A stretch of 64,000 nucleotides of DNA from Homoserinimonas sp044769865 (lineage in GTDB: Bacteria > Actinomycetota > Actinomycetes > Actinomycetales > Microbacteriaceae): positions 186,001 to 250,000 of the forward strand of contig NZ_JBIZWA010000002.1 of NCBI RefSeq assembly GCF_044769865.1. The letters run 5' to 3'. Positions 50,427-57,712 of the stretch are shown piece by piece. The first letter of the stretch is position 1. Every line of letters starts with the position of its first letter. The translations under genes and the position numbers were made by a program. Below the pieces are notes generated by a model. That model searched no databases, was not told the DNA's origin, and was given only the letters and a program-made list of their open reading frames with translations.

Positions 50427-51728
50427 GTGACCGCGGCGTTCGTCATCGCGGCGATCCTGCTGATCGCGTTCGGCGGCCTGCTTGCCGCCATCGACTCCGC
50501 GCTTGGCGTGCTCTCGCGCAACGACCTGCAGGAGCTCGCCCAGCGCTCGCGCAGCCGCGACGCGATCCTCGCGATTGCAGCGGATGTCGGTGCCCACGTC
50601 AACGTCGTCAACTTCATGCGAGTCGTGGCCGAGACGACGGCGGCGGTGCTCGTCACCATGAGCTTCGCGACGCTCTTCGAGGCCTGGTGGTGGGCCCTCC
50701 TGTGCTCGGCGCTCGTCATGATCGTGGCGTCCTTCGTGCTCGTCGGATCGAGCCCGCGCTCGGTCGGGCGCGAGCATGCTGCCCCGATCGTCCTGACGAC
50801 CGCGGGACTCGTCCACGCGCTGCGGGTCCTGCTCGGCCCCCTCGCGGCGGCCCTCGTGGCCGTGGGCAATCGCGTCACCCCCGGCCGGCCGCGCACGGTG
50901 ACCTTCAGCTCCGAGCAGCAGTTGCTCAGCATGGTGGATGAGGCGACCGAGCTCGAGGTGCTCGAGGAGCAGGACCGCGAACTCATCCATTCGATCTTCG
51001 AGTTCAACCAGACCGTCGTGCGTGAGGTCATGGTGCCGCGCACCGACATGGTGACGATCGACGGCACAGTAGGCATCAGTGAGGCGCTTGCGCTGTTCTT
51101 CGGCAAGGGTATCTCGCGCATCCCCGTGACCGGTGAGGACATCGACGAGGTGCTCGGTGTGCTCTACCTGCGTGACGTGGCCCGGCTCAGCCACGAACAG
51201 CCGCGCGGCCACGAGAGCCTGACGGTGGCGGAGGTCGCCCGACCCGCGCTCTTCGTGCCGGAGTCGAAGAACGTCGACGACCTCCTTCGCCAGATGCAGT
51301 TGGAGTCGAACCACCTCGCGATGGTCGTCGATGAGTACGGCGGGATCGCCGGTCTCGTCTCGCTCGAAGACCTGATCGAGGAGCTGGTGGGGGATATCTC
51401 CGACGAGTACGACCGCACGCTGCAGGAGGTCAAGGACCTCGGCGAGGGGCGATACCGTGTCTCGGCACGCCTCGCGATCGATGAGCTCGGGGAGCTGTTC
51501 GGCTTCGACCTGGACGATGACGATGTCGACTCCGTTGGTGGCCTCCTCACGAAGGGACTCGGCCGCATCCCGGAGAGCGGCGACACCGCGAGTGTCTCGG
51601 GGCTGCTGCTCACGGCCGACCGCACTGAGGGCAGGCGTCGACGCCTCGCCACGGTGATCGTGGAACGAGACCAGAGCCTCGCACCCGACGCCGACGACGA
51701 CGATGATGAGAGAGAAGACGAGTCATGA
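50427..51728 (+). CDS. CNNM/CorC-family transport-associated protein (DUF21-CBS)
   Basis: 433-residue membrane protein, often called hemolysin-C-like. Residues 1-~175 form a DUF21 membrane domain, followed by a CBS pair (VMVPRTDMVTIDGTVGISEALALF; IPVTGEDIDEVLGVLYLRD; MVVDEYGGIAGLVSLEDLIEELVGDISDEYD, all read in parts) and a CorC_HlyC domain ending near residue 410. The acidic tail PDADDDDDEREDES is notable. The family is implicated in Mg2+ export and regulation. GTG 50427 has CGGGGAG upstream. It overlaps era by ATGA. Confidence 0.92.
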   Translation: MTAAFVIAAILLIAFGGLLAAIDSALGVLSRNDLQELAQRSRSRDAILAIAADVGAHVNVVNFMRVVAETTAAVLVTMSFATLFEAWWWALLCSALVMIVASFVLVGSSPRSVGREHAAPIVLTTAGLVHALRVLLGPLAAALVAVGNRVTPGRPRTVTFSSEQQLLSMVDEATELEVLEEQDRELIHSIFEFNQTVVREVMVPRTDMVTIDGTVGISEALALFFGKGISRIPVTGEDIDEVLGVLYLRDVARLSHEQPRGHESLTVAEVARPALFVPESKNVDDLLRQMQLESNHLAMVVDEYGGIAGLVSLEDLIEELVGDISDEYDRTLQEVKDLGEGRYRVSARLAIDELGELFGFDLDDDDVDSVGGLLTKGLGRIPESGDTASVSGLLLTADRTEGRRRRLATVIVERDQSLAPDADDDDDEREDES

Positions 51729-52636
51729 ATGATGCAGCGCAGGAGTCGGCCGCCCACCGGGCGGGCTTCGTGACCTTTGTCGGCCGCCCGAACGTCGGCA
51801 AGTCGACGCTCACGAATGCGCTCGTCGGCGAGAAGGTCGCGATCACGAGCAGCAAGCCGCAGACGACGAGGCGGGCGATCCGGGGGATCGTCCACCGCGA
51901 GCACGGGCAGCTCGTGCTTGTGGACACGCCCGGGATGCACCGCCCGCGCACCCTCCTGGGCGAGCGGCTCAACTCAGTCGTGCAGGACACGCTTGCTGAG
52001 GTCGACGTCATCTGCTTCTGCGTGCCGGCCGACGAGAAGCTCGGCCCGGGCGACCGCTTCATCAACGAGCAGCTTGAGGCCTTCCCGCGCGCACGTCGCG
52101 TGGCCCTCGTGACGAAGGTCGACAAGGCCTCCAAGGCCGCCGTTGCCGAGCAGCTCCTCGCCGTGTCGAGCCTCCGCGACTGGGACACGATCATCCCCGT
52201 CTCTGCCCTCACGAACGTGCAGTTGGACGTGCTCGTCGATGAGCTCGTCGCCCTCATGCCCGAGTCACCGCCGCTCTATCCGGCCGAGTCGGTCACGGAG
52301 GAACAGCTCGAAGACCGAATCTCAGAACTCATCCGCGAGGCGGCCCTCGAGGGCGTGCAGGACGAGCTGCCGCATTCGATCGCTGTGACGGTCGACGACA
52401 TGATCGAACGCGAGGACAAGGATCTCGTCGAGATCTACGCAAACCTCTTCGTGGAGCGCGACAGCCAGAAGGGCATCATCATCGGGCACAAGGGCGAGCG
52501 ACTGCGCGAGGTCGGCGCAGCAGCGCGTGCGCAGATCGAACCACTCGTGGGCTCGCCCGTCTACCTGTCGCTGCGGGTCAAGGTCGCCAAGGAGTGGCAG
52601 CGTGACCCCAAGCAGCTCGGTCGACTGGGGTTCTGA
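51725..52636 (+). CDS. era: GTPase Era
   Basis: 303-residue GTPase that binds 16S rRNA and checks 30S assembly. G1 GRPNVGKST, G2 region SKPQTTR, G3 DTPGMHRP, G4 TKVDK. The C-terminal KH domain has FVERDSQKGIIIGHKGERLREVG. ATG 51725 overlaps the CNNM gene stop. It is the end of the conserved cluster; in many actinobacteria leuA or recO follows, but here a two-component and ABC cluster of 4.2 kb intervenes. Confidence 0.97.
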   Translation: MNDAAQESAAHRAGFVTFVGRPNVGKSTLTNALVGEKVAITSSKPQTTRRAIRGIVHREHGQLVLVDTPGMHRPRTLLGERLNSVVQDTLAEVDVICFCVPADEKLGPGDRFINEQLEAFPRARRVALVTKVDKASKAAVAEQLLAVSSLRDWDTIIPVSALTNVQLDVLVDELVALMPESPPLYPAESVTEEQLEDRISELIREAALEGVQDELPHSIAVTVDDMIEREDKDLVEIYANLFVERDSQKGIIIGHKGERLREVGAAARAQIEPLVGSPVYLSLRVKVAKEWQRDPKQLGRLGF

Positions 52637-52706
52637 CCGCGTACATCCCTAGGATGATCTTCGCCCACACGGTGCTGATTGGCTGCCAGCGCGGGCGAGC
52701 ACCGCG

Positions 52707-52712
52707 TAGCGT
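52707..52712 (+). promoter_or_regulatory. Leaderless -10 box of the histidine kinase gene
   Basis: TAGCGT, six bases, ATG 52719. Because of this spacing I prefer ATG 52719 over ATG 52716, which is only three bases from the box. Confidence 0.5.
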
Positions 52713-52718
52713 TGGATG

Positions 52719-53951
52719 ATGCTTCGTCGCCTGACCGCTCGCCAACTCACCTTCGACGTGGTGGTGTCGGTGCTCTGCGTGCTCGCACGCCTGGCGATGA
52801 CCGTGGGGTTCAACCTCGCAGAGATCACCTTCGTGCTCTGCATGGGGGCGGCGCTGGCAACACGGCGGCTCAGCCCGCCCATCGCGTTGGCGATCGCCTG
52901 GCTGGGTGCCGTCGTGCAGATGTTCGGCGGGTTCCCGCCCGACCTCGCGAACCTCGCGATACTCGCGGTCCTGTATGCGACGGCCGCCTACGGTTCCCCG
53001 CGGGTCAAGTGGCTGGGGCTCATCTCAGCCGGCGTCGGGGCCCTCGTCGCGGCGACCTACCTCGTGCTCCTTCCCTCGATGATGTCCGGCTGGGAGATGT
53101 CGCCCGCGTCGATCCCGATCGGCTCACTCCCCGTGACCCTGTTCGTGTTCGCCTTCACCGTGGGCGCCATGGTCACGCTGCTGGGCCTGAGCTGGACGCT
53201 CGGGCTCCTCACCCGCACCCGGGCGGCCGCCAAGGCCAGCCGCGAGGCGCAGGTGCGTGCCGAGGAAGAGGAACGCCAGGCCCGGCAGCAGGCCATCGTG
53301 GAGCAGGAACGCAACCGCATCGCCCGCGACATGCATGACGTCGTCGCGCACTCGCTTGCGGTCGTGATCGCCCAGGCCGACGGCGCGCGCTTCGCCCTTC
53401 GCGCCGATCCGGATGCGGCCTCCGGGGCGCTCTCGACGATCGCGTCCGTCGCCCGCGAGGCGCTTGGTGATGTGCGCGTACTGCTGGAGCAGCTTCGGCA
53501 CAGCCAGGTCGAGGGCCCGCAGCCGACCCTCGACGACCTGCGGCAGCTCCTCGAACAGGTGCGCGCATCCGGACTCCCTGTCTCGGATTCGACGATCGGC
53601 ATCCCCAGGGAGATCAGCCCGGCGCACCAGATGGCCGTCTACCGCATCGTGCAGGAGGCGCTCACGAACGTGCTCCGTCATGGCGACGCGGGCAGGCCCG
53701 TGTCGGTCGTGTTCGACTGGACGAAGTCCGATCTCAGCATCGTGATCGACAGCGCGACCCACGGCGCGGTTTCTCCCGAGCGTGCGCTCGTCGGCCACGG
53801 CCTCGCCGGCATGAGGGAGCGCGCCACCCTGATCGGCGGCACATTCGCGGCTGGTCCACGCGGCGACCGCTTCGTCGTCGAAGCGAGCATCCCCGCGCCC
53901 GAGGTCTCGAGTCCGCCATCCACTCAACAGCATGGAGTCTCCCTTGGCTGA
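52719..53951 (+). CDS. NarL-type two-component sensor histidine kinase
   Basis: 410-residue membrane histidine kinase of the HisKA_3 (DesK/NarX) class. About five or six membrane segments fill the first 165 residues with only short loops, so the signal is probably sensed within the membrane. A coiled-coil (AKASREAQVRAEEEERQARQ) leads to the H-box ARDMHDVVAHSLAVVI with phospho-acceptor His206, then the ATPase domain with QEALTNVLRHG and GHGLAGMRERATLIGG. The cognate regulator starts within its 3' end, and an ABC exporter follows, an arrangement typical of envelope-stress or antimicrobial-peptide sensing. Confidence 0.9.
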   Translation: MLRRLTARQLTFDVVVSVLCVLARLAMTVGFNLAEITFVLCMGAALATRRLSPPIALAIAWLGAVVQMFGGFPPDLANLAILAVLYATAAYGSPRVKWLGLISAGVGALVAATYLVLLPSMMSGWEMSPASIPIGSLPVTLFVFAFTVGAMVTLLGLSWTLGLLTRTRAAAKASREAQVRAEEEERQARQQAIVEQERNRIARDMHDVVAHSLAVVIAQADGARFALRADPDAASGALSTIASVAREALGDVRVLLEQLRHSQVEGPQPTLDDLRQLLEQVRASGLPVSDSTIGIPREISPAHQMAVYRIVQEALTNVLRHGDAGRPVSVVFDWTKSDLSIVIDSATHGAVSPERALVGHGLAGMRERATLIGGTFAAGPRGDRFVVEASIPAPEVSSPPSTQQHGVSLG

Positions 53952-54609
53952 ACCCATCGCCGTCGCCCTCGTCGACGACCAGGCGTTGTTCCGTGCGGGC
54001 ATCCGCATGCTCGTTGCTTCGCAACCCGACCTCGAGTTCGCGGGGGAGGCCGGCGACGGCCAGCAGGGCGTGGCCCTCGTCGCGTCGTGCCAGCCCGACG
54101 TCGTGCTCATGGACATCCGGATGCCCGTCATGGACGGCATCGAGGCGACCGCCCAAATCCTGGCGGACGCGGAGCGCCGGGGTGGAGTCGCGCCGAAGAT
54201 TATCGTCCTGACCACCTTCGACCTCGATGAGGCTGCCACCCGCGCGATCAGGGCCGGAGCGAGCGGCTTCCTCTTGAAGGACGCCGAGCCCGAATTCCTC
54301 CTCGCGGCGATCCGGACGGTGCATTCCGGCAATGCCGTGATCGCGGCATCCGCGACGCGCGAACTCTTCGAGCACTTCGGAGCGGCGCCCGTGCGCCAGG
54401 AGCCGGAGGCCTACGGCACGCTCACGGACCGCGAGCGCCAGATCTTCGAGCTCGCGGCACGCGGGCTCAGCAACGCGGAGATCGCACGACAGGAGTTCCT
54501 GAGCGAGGCGACCGTCAAGACGCACGTGAGCCGCATCCTCTCCAAGCTGGCGCTGCGAGACCGGGTGCAGCTCGTCGTCTTCGCCTACGAACACGGCCTC
54601 GCGACCTAG
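53932..54609 (+). CDS. NarL/FixJ-type response regulator
   Basis: 225-residue regulator. The receiver has the acidic pair Asp15-Asp16 (VALVDDQALF), phospho-acceptor Asp61 (VVLMDIRMP), Thr in VLTTFD and Lys in FLLKDAEP. The C-terminal LuxR-type helix-turn-helix is TDRERQIFELAARGLSNAEIARQEFLSEATVKTHVSRIL, read in parts. The gene overlaps the kinase gene by 20 bases. TTG 53944, with GGAG five bases upstream and an eight-base overlap, is an equally good start. It probably activates the ABC exporter genes downstream. Confidence 0.92.
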   Translation: MESPLAEPIAVALVDDQALFRAGIRMLVASQPDLEFAGEAGDGQQGVALVASCQPDVVLMDIRMPVMDGIEATAQILADAERRGGVAPKIIVLTTFDLDEAATRAIRAGASGFLLKDAEPEFLLAAIRTVHSGNAVIAASATRELFEHFGAAPVRQEPEAYGTLTDRERQIFELAARGLSNAEIARQEFLSEATVKTHVSRILSKLALRDRVQLVVFAYEHGLAT

Positions 54610-54676
54610 ACCAGATCATCCTCGCGATGTAGTGCCAGGCGACGAGAGGGCGACGCGCGACGGGCGACCGGGCTCG

Positions 54677-54682
54677 TAGCGT
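54677..54682 (+). promoter_or_regulatory. Leaderless -10 box of the MacB-type ABC operon
   Basis: TAGCGT, seven bases, ATG 54690. The same hexamer stands before the kinase gene. The 80-base gap upstream is where the response regulator might bind; I did not find a clear repeat there. Confidence 0.5.
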
Positions 54683-54689
54683 CGATGCC

Positions 54690-55451
54690 ATGTCCTTCAT
54701 CAACTCCGACGCTGGCCTGGTCGCCCGCGTCTCCGCCGTCAGCAAGTCATATGGTTCCTCGTCGAACCGCGTCATCGCGGTCGATGCGGTGTCACTCGGG
54801 ATCCGCTCGGGCGAGTTCACCGCGATCATGGGGCCGAGCGGCTCTGGCAAGTCGACCCTCATGCACATCATGGCGGGGCTCGACACCCCGACGTCCGGCC
54901 GGGTCTGGCTGGGCGACACCGAGATCACCTCGCTGAGCGATTCGGAGCTCACGGTGCTGCGCCGCCGTCGCGTCGGCTTCGTGTTCCAGGCCTTCAATCT
55001 CGTGCCGACGCTCGATGTCGCGGGCAACATCGAGCTGCCGTTCGAGCTCGACGGACGTCGCCCCGACGCAGAGGAGCGCGAGCGCATCACGGAGCTCGTG
55101 AATGCGCTCGGACTGGGGGAGAGGCTCACCCATCGGCCCCACCAGCTGTCGGGCGGGCAGCAGCAGCGGGCTGCGATCGCGCGCGCCCTCGCGACCCAGC
55201 CCGACCTCGTCTTCGCCGACGAACCGACCGGCAACCTCGACTCGCGCACAGGCCGCGAGGTGCTGGCGCTCCTCTCCGCCGCGAGCAGCGACTATGGCCA
55301 GAGCATCGCGATGGTGACGCACGATCCGATCGCTGCGAGTCACGCCGATCGCATCGTGTTCCTTGCCGACGGCCGCGTCGTGGAAGAACGCGAGCGTTCG
55401 ACCCCGGAGGAGATCAGCTCGTTCATGCTCGGAATGGAGCGTGCAGCGTGA
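54690..55451 (+). CDS. MacB/LolD-type ABC transporter ATP-binding protein
   Basis: 253-residue ATPase. Walker A GPSGSGKST, Q-loop FVFQAFNLVP, signature LSGGQQQRAAIARAL, Walker B LVFADEPTGNLDSRTG and H-loop MVTHDP are those of the lipoprotein/peptide/antibiotic exporter class. It pairs with the FtsX-like permease encoded four bases overlapping downstream (GTGA). Leaderless start (see 54677-54682). With the two-component genes it probably forms a detoxification or envelope-maintenance module. Confidence 0.92.
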   Translation: MSFINSDAGLVARVSAVSKSYGSSSNRVIAVDAVSLGIRSGEFTAIMGPSGSGKSTLMHIMAGLDTPTSGRVWLGDTEITSLSDSELTVLRRRRVGFVFQAFNLVPTLDVAGNIELPFELDGRRPDAEERERITELVNALGLGERLTHRPHQLSGGQQQRAAIARALATQPDLVFADEPTGNLDSRTGREVLALLSAASSDYGQSIAMVTHDPIAASHADRIVFLADGRVVEERERSTPEEISSFMLGMERAA

Positions 55452-56845
55452 GAGGTCCACGGCGCGACACGATCGCCAGCATCGTCGTGACGGCGCTGAG
55501 CGCGGCGTTCGGCGTCGCCCTCATCCAGGCGACCTCGATCCTCGCTACCGTCATCTCGGCCGACGACATCAGCTCTCGCTCAACCGCACAGCTGGCTCTC
55601 GTGATGGTCGCTGCCGTGTTCATCGTCATCGCCGTCTATGTCGGCTCGATCGTCACGACGAACACCTTCGCCACGATCATCGCGGGGCGTACGCGCACGA
55701 TCGCGCTCATGCGCCTCATCGGCTCCTCCGCGTCTGCACAGCGGCGGGCAGTCGCCAAGGAGGGCCTGATCGTCGGGCTCCTGGGGTCCGCGATCGGTGC
55801 CGTCGTTGGCGTGGTGCTGACGGCTGGCGGGATTCGGATTGCCGCAGCATCCGGCGCCGTTCCCGACCTCGACTACGTGCTGGCCGACCCACTCGTGCTG
55901 CTCCCGGTCGTGATGGTTGTCGTGTCGACCTGGGCCGCATCGTGGCTTGGTTCTCGGGGCGTGCTCGAGGTCTCGCCCATGCAGGCGACCGGTGCTGCGA
56001 TCGAGCCCTCGCGCGAGGAGAGCGTTCGCCGTCCCTTGCGCAACGCCTTCGCTGCGATCTTCTTCTTCGGCGGGCTCGCGGTGATGGGCGCCGGCGTCGC
56101 CTTCGGGCTCGTGAGCCCGCTCGGGTTCCTTGTCGCCTTCCTCGGGGGCATCGCATCGTTCAGTGGAATCGTGCTGGGTGCGCACGTCGTGATCCCGCCG
56201 CTCCTGCGGCTTACCGGTCGGATGCTCGGGAGCAGCGCCGCGGCGAGGCTCGCGGCCGAGAACGGCATGCGGTACCCGGGACGCAGCGCGCGCACGACGA
56301 TCGGCCTTGTCATCGGTGTCACGCTCATCACGACCTTCGCGGTGGCGGCGCAGGGCTACCTCGACATGATCGAGTACTCGCAGCAGCAGTCGCCCGAATC
56401 CTACGGAGGAGGCGTCGACGAGTTGCTGCTCGTGACGGTCGGGATCTTCAGCGCTCTCATCGGCTTCTCTGCCGTGACCGCGGCCTTCGGCATGGTCAAC
56501 ACGCTTTCACTCAGCGTCCTTCAGCGGTCGCGCGAGCTCGGCCTCCTGCGAGCGCTCGGCTTCACGGCACGCCAGGTGCGGTCCATGATCATCGCGGAGA
56601 GCCTGCAGCTGACCGTGACGGGGGTCGGGTTGGGAGTGCTCCTCGGCGTCGTCTACGGCTGGGCGGGGGCCCAATCCCTCTTGGGCGCCATCGAGGGCAG
56701 CCCGGGTCTGGTGTGGCCCTCGGTGCCATGGATGCTTGTGGTGGTCGTCATCGCCGGTGCGGCGCTCGTCACCCTCGTCACGGCCCAGTTCCCGGCTCGA
56801 CGGGCCACCCGTGTGAGCCCCGTGGCAGCCCTCGCGGTCGATTGA
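55448..56845 (+). CDS. FtsX-like ABC transporter permease
   Basis: 465-residue membrane protein with two FtsX-type halves. One membrane helix precedes a three-helix block (VFIVIAVYVGSIVTT; TRTIALMRLIGSSASAQRRAVAKEGLIVGLLGS, read in parts). The second block near the C-terminus has the diagnostic RSRELGLLRALGFTARQVRSMIIAESL and ends with FPARRATRVSPVAALA. The large extracytoplasmic loop typical of MacB is short here, so it resembles peptide-antibiotic exporters more than tripartite pumps. GTG 55448 overlaps the ATPase stop. Confidence 0.9.
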   Translation: MRGPRRDTIASIVVTALSAAFGVALIQATSILATVISADDISSRSTAQLALVMVAAVFIVIAVYVGSIVTTNTFATIIAGRTRTIALMRLIGSSASAQRRAVAKEGLIVGLLGSAIGAVVGVVLTAGGIRIAAASGAVPDLDYVLADPLVLLPVVMVVVSTWAASWLGSRGVLEVSPMQATGAAIEPSREESVRRPLRNAFAAIFFFGGLAVMGAGVAFGLVSPLGFLVAFLGGIASFSGIVLGAHVVIPPLLRLTGRMLGSSAAARLAAENGMRYPGRSARTTIGLVIGVTLITTFAVAAQGYLDMIEYSQQQSPESYGGGVDELLLVTVGIFSALIGFSAVTAAFGMVNTLSLSVLQRSRELGLLRALGFTARQVRSMIIAESLQLTVTGVGLGVLLGVVYGWAGAQSLLGAIEGSPGLVWPSVPWMLVVVVIAGAALVTLVTAQFPARRATRVSPVAALAVD

Positions 56846-56854
56846 GCGCGGCGC

Positions 56855-56889
56855 GCGGCCCGTCGACTCGTCGTCAGTCGACGGGCCGC
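56855..56889. terminator. Perfect 14-bp hairpin between convergent genes
   Basis: GCGGCCCGTCGACT (56855-56868), seven-base loop, AGTCGACGGGCCGC (56876-56889). It lies 9 bases past the permease stop and overlaps the last codons and the stop codon of the convergent lipoprotein gene. No T-run on either side. Best read as a bidirectional terminator or mRNA 3'-end stabiliser shared by both transcripts. Confidence 0.65.
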
Positions 56890-57491
56890 AGCTGCGACCT
56901 GACGACGGCGACGTCGGCACCGTAGAGCTCGTCGAGTTCCTGCTGAAGCGTTCCGTCATCGTGGATGACCTCGACGAAGACGTAGCCGTTGTCGATATAG
57001 GTGGCCAGCACCCCATCTCGTGCGCCGAGTTCCTGTTGAACCCGCGTGAGCTCCGCCTCGGGAGTCGTGCCGGCGTTGGCGGGGTCGGCGTAGGGGTCCT
57101 CGATCGCGATGGGGTCGTAGAGCGCGAGCATGATCGGCGGCTCCGTCACGGTGAGGCGCGTGCCATCCCACGTGCCCTGCACCGCATAGGTGCCCCACGT
57201 CGTGCCACCCTCGGTCTCCGCGCCGTCCACGGAGTCCCAGTCCCAGCCGGCGACCTCCGGGCCTCCGCATGCCGGGGGATAGATCATCGTGATGGGTCCG
57301 AGGCAGATCTCGACCGGGCCGTCGTCCTTCTGGATGACGGTGCCCTGGCCGATCACCTCGGCCCCGATCGCGGGTGCGGGAACGTCCATGATGTCTCCGG
57401 GGTCAGCGCCAGTGCCCGCGCACGCGGCAAGGAGCAGGCAGGCGGTCGCGGCGAGAAACGCGATGCCAGCGCGCGGGGTCGTTTTCGTCAT
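56874..57491 (-). CDS. Hypothetical lipoprotein
   Basis: 205-residue exported protein. Signal peptide MTKTTPRAGIAFLAATAC and lipobox LLAAC (Cys24). The mature part is acidic and beta-rich, with EICLGPITMIYPPACGGPEV containing two cysteines that may pair, and TWGTYAVQGTWDGTRLTVTEPP, reminiscent of secreted actinobacterial proteins of unknown role that carry a GP(I/V)xxSxPPxCGGP segment. GAGAAT six bases before the ATG may be a leaderless -10. Its 3' end lies inside a strong hairpin. Confidence 0.72.
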   Translation of the reverse strand: MTKTTPRAGIAFLAATACLLLAACAGTGADPGDIMDVPAPAIGAEVIGQGTVIQKDDGPVEICLGPITMIYPPACGGPEVAGWDWDSVDGAETEGGTTWGTYAVQGTWDGTRLTVTEPPIMLALYDPIAIEDPYADPANAGTTPEAELTRVQQELGARDGVLATYIDNGYVFVEVIHDDGTLQQELDELYGADVAVVRSQLRPVD

Positions 57492-57585
57492 GCTGAAATT
57501 CTCGGCGTCGCGCGGACTCGGCGCCACCCAACGTTTTGCGCATCCTGATCGTCAGCGCTGCGGTTCGGGCCACGCGAGGTGGTGT

Positions 57586-57591
57586 TACCCT
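57586..57591 (+). promoter_or_regulatory. Leaderless -10 box of the leuA leader peptide
   Basis: TACCCT, six bases, GTG 57598. The transcript should begin at the G of the leader-peptide start codon, giving leuA an untranslated-plus-leader region of 115 bases. Confidence 0.55.
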
Positions 57592-57597
57592 GTTGTT

Positions 57598-57642
57598 GTG
57601 CTGTTCGGTCTGCTTCTCCTTAGCTGCCGCGACGAGTCCTAG
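57598..57642 (+). CDS. Leucine-rich leader peptide of leuA
   Basis: GTG to TAG, 14 residues: MLFGLLLLSCRDES. Five of the 14 codons are leucine, four in a row (CTG CTT CTC CTT, 57610-57621). It lies 70 bases before leuA on the same strand and is followed by a 10-bp stem-loop whose left arm is in its last sense codons. This is the pattern of ribosome-mediated control by leucine charging, known for branched-chain amino acid genes in actinobacteria. Too short for standard gene finders. Confidence 0.7.
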   Translation: MLFGLLLLSCRDES

Positions 57643-57665
57643 TCTCCAGGCCTCCCTCGTCGCGG
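57627..57665 (+). promoter_or_regulatory. Attenuator-type stem-loop in the leuA leader
   Basis: CCGCGACGAG (57627-57636) pairs perfectly with CTCGTCGCGG (57656-57665), 19-base loop, then TGTTTGTC. A competing weaker structure pairs CGGT (57663-57666) with ACCG (57688-57691) around an inner TCGG/CCGA stem (57675-57687), just before the leuA ribosome site region. A ribosome stalled on the leucine codons or resting at the stop codon would favour different structures. I cannot tell which is the terminator form. Confidence 0.5.
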
Positions 57666-57712
57666 TGTTTGTCATCGGCTGATCCGAACCGAAGCGAGAG
57701 AGAACCAAGACC

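Noticed and set aside
52716..52718. ATG 52716 as kinase start
   Set aside because: Only three bases separate it from the TAGCGT box, whereas ATG 52719 has the six-base spacing seen at other leaderless genes.
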